The notes below the pieces were generated by a model, which did not search any database, was not told the origin of the DNA, and saw only the letters and a list, made by a program, of their open reading frames with translations. Both the position numbers and the translations under genes were made by a program. This document shows, in pieces, positions 6,027-7,945 of a stretch of 7,945 nt of DNA. Position 1 is the stretch's first letter. Each line of letters starts with the position of its first letter. The stretch spans positions 1 to 7,945 of the forward strand of contig JAEXPO010000074.1 of the NCBI GenBank assembly GCA_023446675.1, in the 5' to 3' direction. The stretch is from Bacillota bacterium. Its GTDB lineage: Bacteria; Bacillota; Clostridia; DSM-8532.

Positions 6027-7688
6027 TTATCTTGAATTGTAGCGATCCACGGAATCCTGCTGAATTTTAACAGCCTTTTCGATATTCATATTCTTAATGC
6101 TGTCCACAAACTTATCAAAGTTTGAAAGGGGCTCCTGACCAATAATAAACTTAAGCGTCATCTCATCCACATAGGTTTGGATATCAGCCATCAGGATGGC
6201 ATATTGGTTGGCTTCCTCGGCGGTTAAGGTGTTGGGAGGCATAAGTATTTTGGAATCGCCGGTCTTCCAGTTTGTCTGGATGAGAACCTTCTGATCCGTG
6301 TTGAGGTTGACCTGCTCATAGAAGCCGATATGCCTTGCATAAGGAAAGTTGATGGGGCCAAGGGCGTAACGGGCAATGGCTTCTTCCTGGCTGTAGCCCT
6401 GTGTGTTGTTCATGACAAGATCGGTGAGCATGGGCTTTCCGTCCTTCATCTCATAGCTCTCGCCCTCAATGCCGTAGGTTGCCAGTAAGGAGCCTTCCTC
6501 GGAGTAGAAATAATCCAGCCAGCGCATGGTCTCCTCAGGATACTTGTTGGAAGAGGTGATGGCGGTGGAGCGCATATTCTTGTTTTTATCGTCAATAAGG
6601 CTCTGATAGCCGTCCGGCCCTACAAGGTAAGGTATGGAATCCAGATTGGCCTGAGGGTTTTTCTCAATAAGAGCTTCTCTTTGCATGGTGAGCCCGGAGC
6701 CCATGGAGCCAATGGTGGATGCCGCATCCTCATTGAGAATCTTGGCGTCTCTGCTCTCAAGCACCGCGAAATCGCTGTTGATAAGGCCCTCGCCGTACCA
6801 TTTGTTCATGGTCTCCAGATAGGTCCTGTATTCGGGAGTAATTGGCCCGTAAACCACGGCGCCGTCGCGCATGTGCATATTTTGTCTGGTTCCGAAGGAG
6901 CCTGCCAATGCCTTTGTAGCGGTAAGGGACTTGTCGTCGGCAAAGGGAATAATATCGGATTTGCCGTTAGGCTTTTGATCCCTTAGGGCTGTAAGCACCT
7001 CGTACATTTCGTCAATGGTTGTAGGAACGGACTTTCCAACCTTTTCCACCCAATCCAGACGCATGTAAGGTCCTTTAATTTGAAATTCCTCGATTTTCAT
7101 GGTATCGGGATTATAGTTGAAGTTAGCCACGCGGAAATTAATTCCGTTATCCAGCTTAGTGCTCTGGAAGAAGGCCTCGTTCTGAGCCATAATCTTCATG
7201 TAATTGGGCATGTAGGTGGACAAATCCTGATCCGTGATGGGAATAATGATACTGTCCCTGAGAAGGGCCTCGGCGCCGCCCTTGGCAGACTCAAAAACCC
7301 AGTTGATCATGTCGGGCAGATCCCCGGAAGCAACCATCAGGGCAAACTGCTCGTTGCCTCCCGTAGGATGAATCCATTCAATATGGATATTGGTCAGCTC
7401 CTCAAATTTCTTAAAGGCTTCCACCTCGTTATAGGTGGACATGGTAGCGGACATGGCGCCGTTAATGTTGCAAAAGTATTCCAATGTGATTTTTTCCTTG
7501 GCAATGGGAAGACTTAAGTCAACCGCCTCTCCTCCCCCCGGTGTAGTGGCGGCAGCCGAAGGCGTTGCGCTTGGCGAATTGCCCGGCTGGTTTCCTGCCG
7601 GATTGGATCCACATGCTGTCAGCAGGTTCCCGGCGACCATCACCGCCATGGCCATGGCCATTACTTTTGCACCCATGCTTTTCTTCAT
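6027..7688 (-). CDS. Sugar ABC transporter solute-binding lipoprotein, LplA/YtcQ type
   Basis: This extracellular family 1 binding protein captures an oligosaccharide and hands it to the two permeases. It has 553 residues from ATG 7688, which is normal for the long LplA-type subgroup. I preferred this ATG to the in-frame ATG at 7712 because AAAGGGGGAA (7697-7706) is correctly spaced for it, and because the protein then starts with a classic signal, MKKSMGAK plus a hydrophobic stretch. The lipobox is LTAC with the lipidated cysteine at residue 26, followed by a flexible Gly/Pro/Ser/Thr-rich linker to about residue 56. The family-typical region KKFEELTNIHIEW, then LMVASGDLPDMINW, lies at about 93-130. 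Further family-like stretches include GPYMRLDWVEKVGKSVPTTIDEMYEVL and a C-terminal segment ending in an aromatic/Asp-rich helix. The substrate is unknown. It is the first gene of the operon, preceded by a regulatory leader. Confidence 0.95.
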   Translation of the reverse strand: MKKSMGAKVMAMAMAVMVAGNLLTACGSNPAGNQPGNSPSATPSAAATTPGGGEAVDLSLPIAKEKITLEYFCNINGAMSATMSTYNEVEAFKKFEELTNIHIEWIHPTGGNEQFALMVASGDLPDMINWVFESAKGGAEALLRDSIIIPITDQDLSTYMPNYMKIMAQNEAFFQSTKLDNGINFRVANFNYNPDTMKIEEFQIKGPYMRLDWVEKVGKSVPTTIDEMYEVLTALRDQKPNGKSDIIPFADDKSLTATKALAGSFGTRQNMHMRDGAVVYGPITPEYRTYLETMNKWYGEGLINSDFAVLESRDAKILNEDAASTIGSMGSGLTMQREALIEKNPQANLDSIPYLVGPDGYQSLIDDKNKNMRSTAITSSNKYPEETMRWLDYFYSEEGSLLATYGIEGESYEMKDGKPMLTDLVMNNTQGYSQEEAIARYALGPINFPYARHIGFYEQVNLNTDQKVLIQTNWKTGDSKILMPPNTLTAEEANQYAILMADIQTYVDEMTLKFIIGQEPLSNFDKFVDSIKNMNIEKAVKIQQDSVDRYNSR

Positions 7689-7696
7689 AATGGATG

Positions 7697-7706
7697 TTCC
7701 CCCTTT
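7697..7706 (-). promoter_or_regulatory. Shine-Dalgarno of the binding-protein gene
   Basis: AAAGGGGGAA on the minus strand lies about nine bases before ATG 7688. It falls inside the short frame that would open at ATG 7712, which itself has only A/T-rich bases upstream. This decides the start in favour of 7688. Confidence 0.7.
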
Positions 7707-7725
7707 AATCATTATTTGTTAATTC

Positions 7726-7750
7726 GGGAAACCCGGTTAAGGGCTTTCCC
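7726..7750 (-). repeat. Stem-loop in the 5' leader of the operon mRNA
   Basis: GGGAAACCC (7726-7734) pairs with GGGCTTTCCC (7741-7750) as a nine-base-pair stem with one bulged base and a six-base loop. In the mRNA it would end 37 bases before the start codon. No T-run follows, so a terminator is unlikely; it may protect the 5' end or tune translation. Confidence 0.5.
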
Positions 7751-7766
7751 ATTTATCACAAACACA

Positions 7767-7795
7767 ACTCTAGCCGGTTTTAAAATGTTATTCAA
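7767..7795 (-). promoter_or_regulatory. Candidate sigma-A promoter for the operon
   Basis: TTGAAT (7790-7795) and TAGAGT (7767-7772) each match four of six consensus bases and are separated by the ideal 17 bases. Transcription would begin near 7760 and give a leader of about 72 bases that includes the stem-loop. The match is moderate, as expected of a promoter needing an activator, but could be chance. Confidence 0.35.
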
Positions 7796-7833
7796 TGTTC
7801 AATTCCAGAGAAAGCAGTGCTCATACAGGTCTC

Positions 7834-7868
7834 CAAAAAGTGTTTTTTATGATCAAAAACTGTTTTTT
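7834..7868 (-). repeat. Two 15-bp direct repeats at 20-bp spacing, candidate operator
   Basis: CAAAAAGTGTTTTTT (7834-7848) and CAAAAACTGTTTTTT (7854-7868) differ at one base and are offset by exactly 20 bp, two helical turns. The core of the second (7855-7867) is also a perfect odd-centred palindrome, AAAAAC-T-GTTTTT. The A- and T-tracts recur about every 10 bp, which should bend the DNA. Paired direct sites on one helix face are typical of AraC-family regulators, including the YesN-type response regulators that often accompany Lpl transporters. No regulator gene is in the window. Confidence 0.45.
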
Positions 7869-7884
7869 TAAGTTCAGGACCTTG

Positions 7885-7893
7885 ATTTTAACA
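7885..7893 (-). promoter_or_regulatory. Possible extended -10 promoter element
   Basis: On the minus strand TGTTAAAAT gives a TGN extension followed by TAAAAT, a five-of-six match to TATAAT. No good -35 lies 16-18 bases upstream. If used, transcription would start near 7878 and the paired repeats would fall just downstream, where a bound protein would repress. Confidence 0.2.
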
Positions 7894-7945
7894 TGAAACA
7901 GGCATAAGCACACCTGAAAAAACTTTAAGCCGCCCTATCTAACCC

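Larger units (their letters stand above)
7689..7945 (-). other. Leader and promoter region upstream of the operon
   Basis: No supported gene lies in this 257-base stretch. It contains two candidate sigma-A promoters, a pair of A/T-rich repeats, a leader stem-loop and the ribosome site of the binding-protein gene. At the right edge a GTTTTTT run on the minus strand (7915-7921) may be the tail of a terminator for a gene outside the window, but its stem is not convincing. Confidence 0.6.

Noticed and set aside
7080..7517. A 145-codon plus-strand open frame opposite the binding-protein gene
   Set aside because: It is antisense to a clearly coding lipoprotein gene and has no motif or convincing context of its own.
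1..7945. CRISPR array, tRNA, rRNA, insertion sequence or prophage elements
   Set aside because: No repeat-spacer pattern, transposase or integrase frame, or RNA-gene-like structure was seen on either strand.

Overview
All five recognisable genes lie on the minus strand, so the window reads right to left as one transcription unit. The organism looks like a Bacillota member of middling G+C, for example Paenibacillus or a Lachnospiraceae genus such as Eisenbergiella or Hungatella. The reasons are an LplA/LplB/LplC-type carbohydrate ABC transporter with no ATPase gene alongside, strong AGGAGG-like ribosome binding sites, a lipoprotein-anchored binding protein, and use of GTG and probably TTG starts. 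The genus is an inference from style, not a sequence match.

Layout, in the order of transcription. (1) 7945-7689 is a leader and promoter region. It holds two near-identical 15-bp A/T-rich repeats exactly 20 bp apart, candidate sigma-A promoters and a stem-loop in the untranslated leader. (2) 7688-6027 encodes an extracellular solute-binding lipoprotein. (3) 6026-5817 is a 210-bp gap with two G+C-rich hairpins and no gene. (4) 5816-4863 and 4850-3966 encode the two membrane permeases. (5) 3953-1683 encodes an unusual three-part protein: a formylglycine-generating-enzyme-like (FGE-sulfatase) domain, a six-bladed BNR/sialidase-like propeller, and a tail of MORN-type repeats. (6) 1649-1 encodes the first 549 residues of a large protein that looks like a six-hairpin (alpha/alpha toroid) glycosidase-type enzyme. 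It runs off the left edge and has no stop in the window.

The natural reading is a glycan-uptake and processing operon. The lipoprotein captures an oligosaccharide, the two permeases (energised by an ATPase encoded elsewhere) import it, and the two downstream proteins, which show no signal peptide, would act on it or on a derived product in the cytoplasm. The substrate cannot be read from the sequence. The most novel object is the three-domain fusion. It lacks the catalytic cysteine pair of true formylglycine-generating enzymes and the Arg-Ile-Pro motif of classical sialidases, so its activity is open. Pairing it with a toroid-type protein in an Lpl transporter operon suggests an uncharacterised saccharide pathway, but that is a hypothesis.
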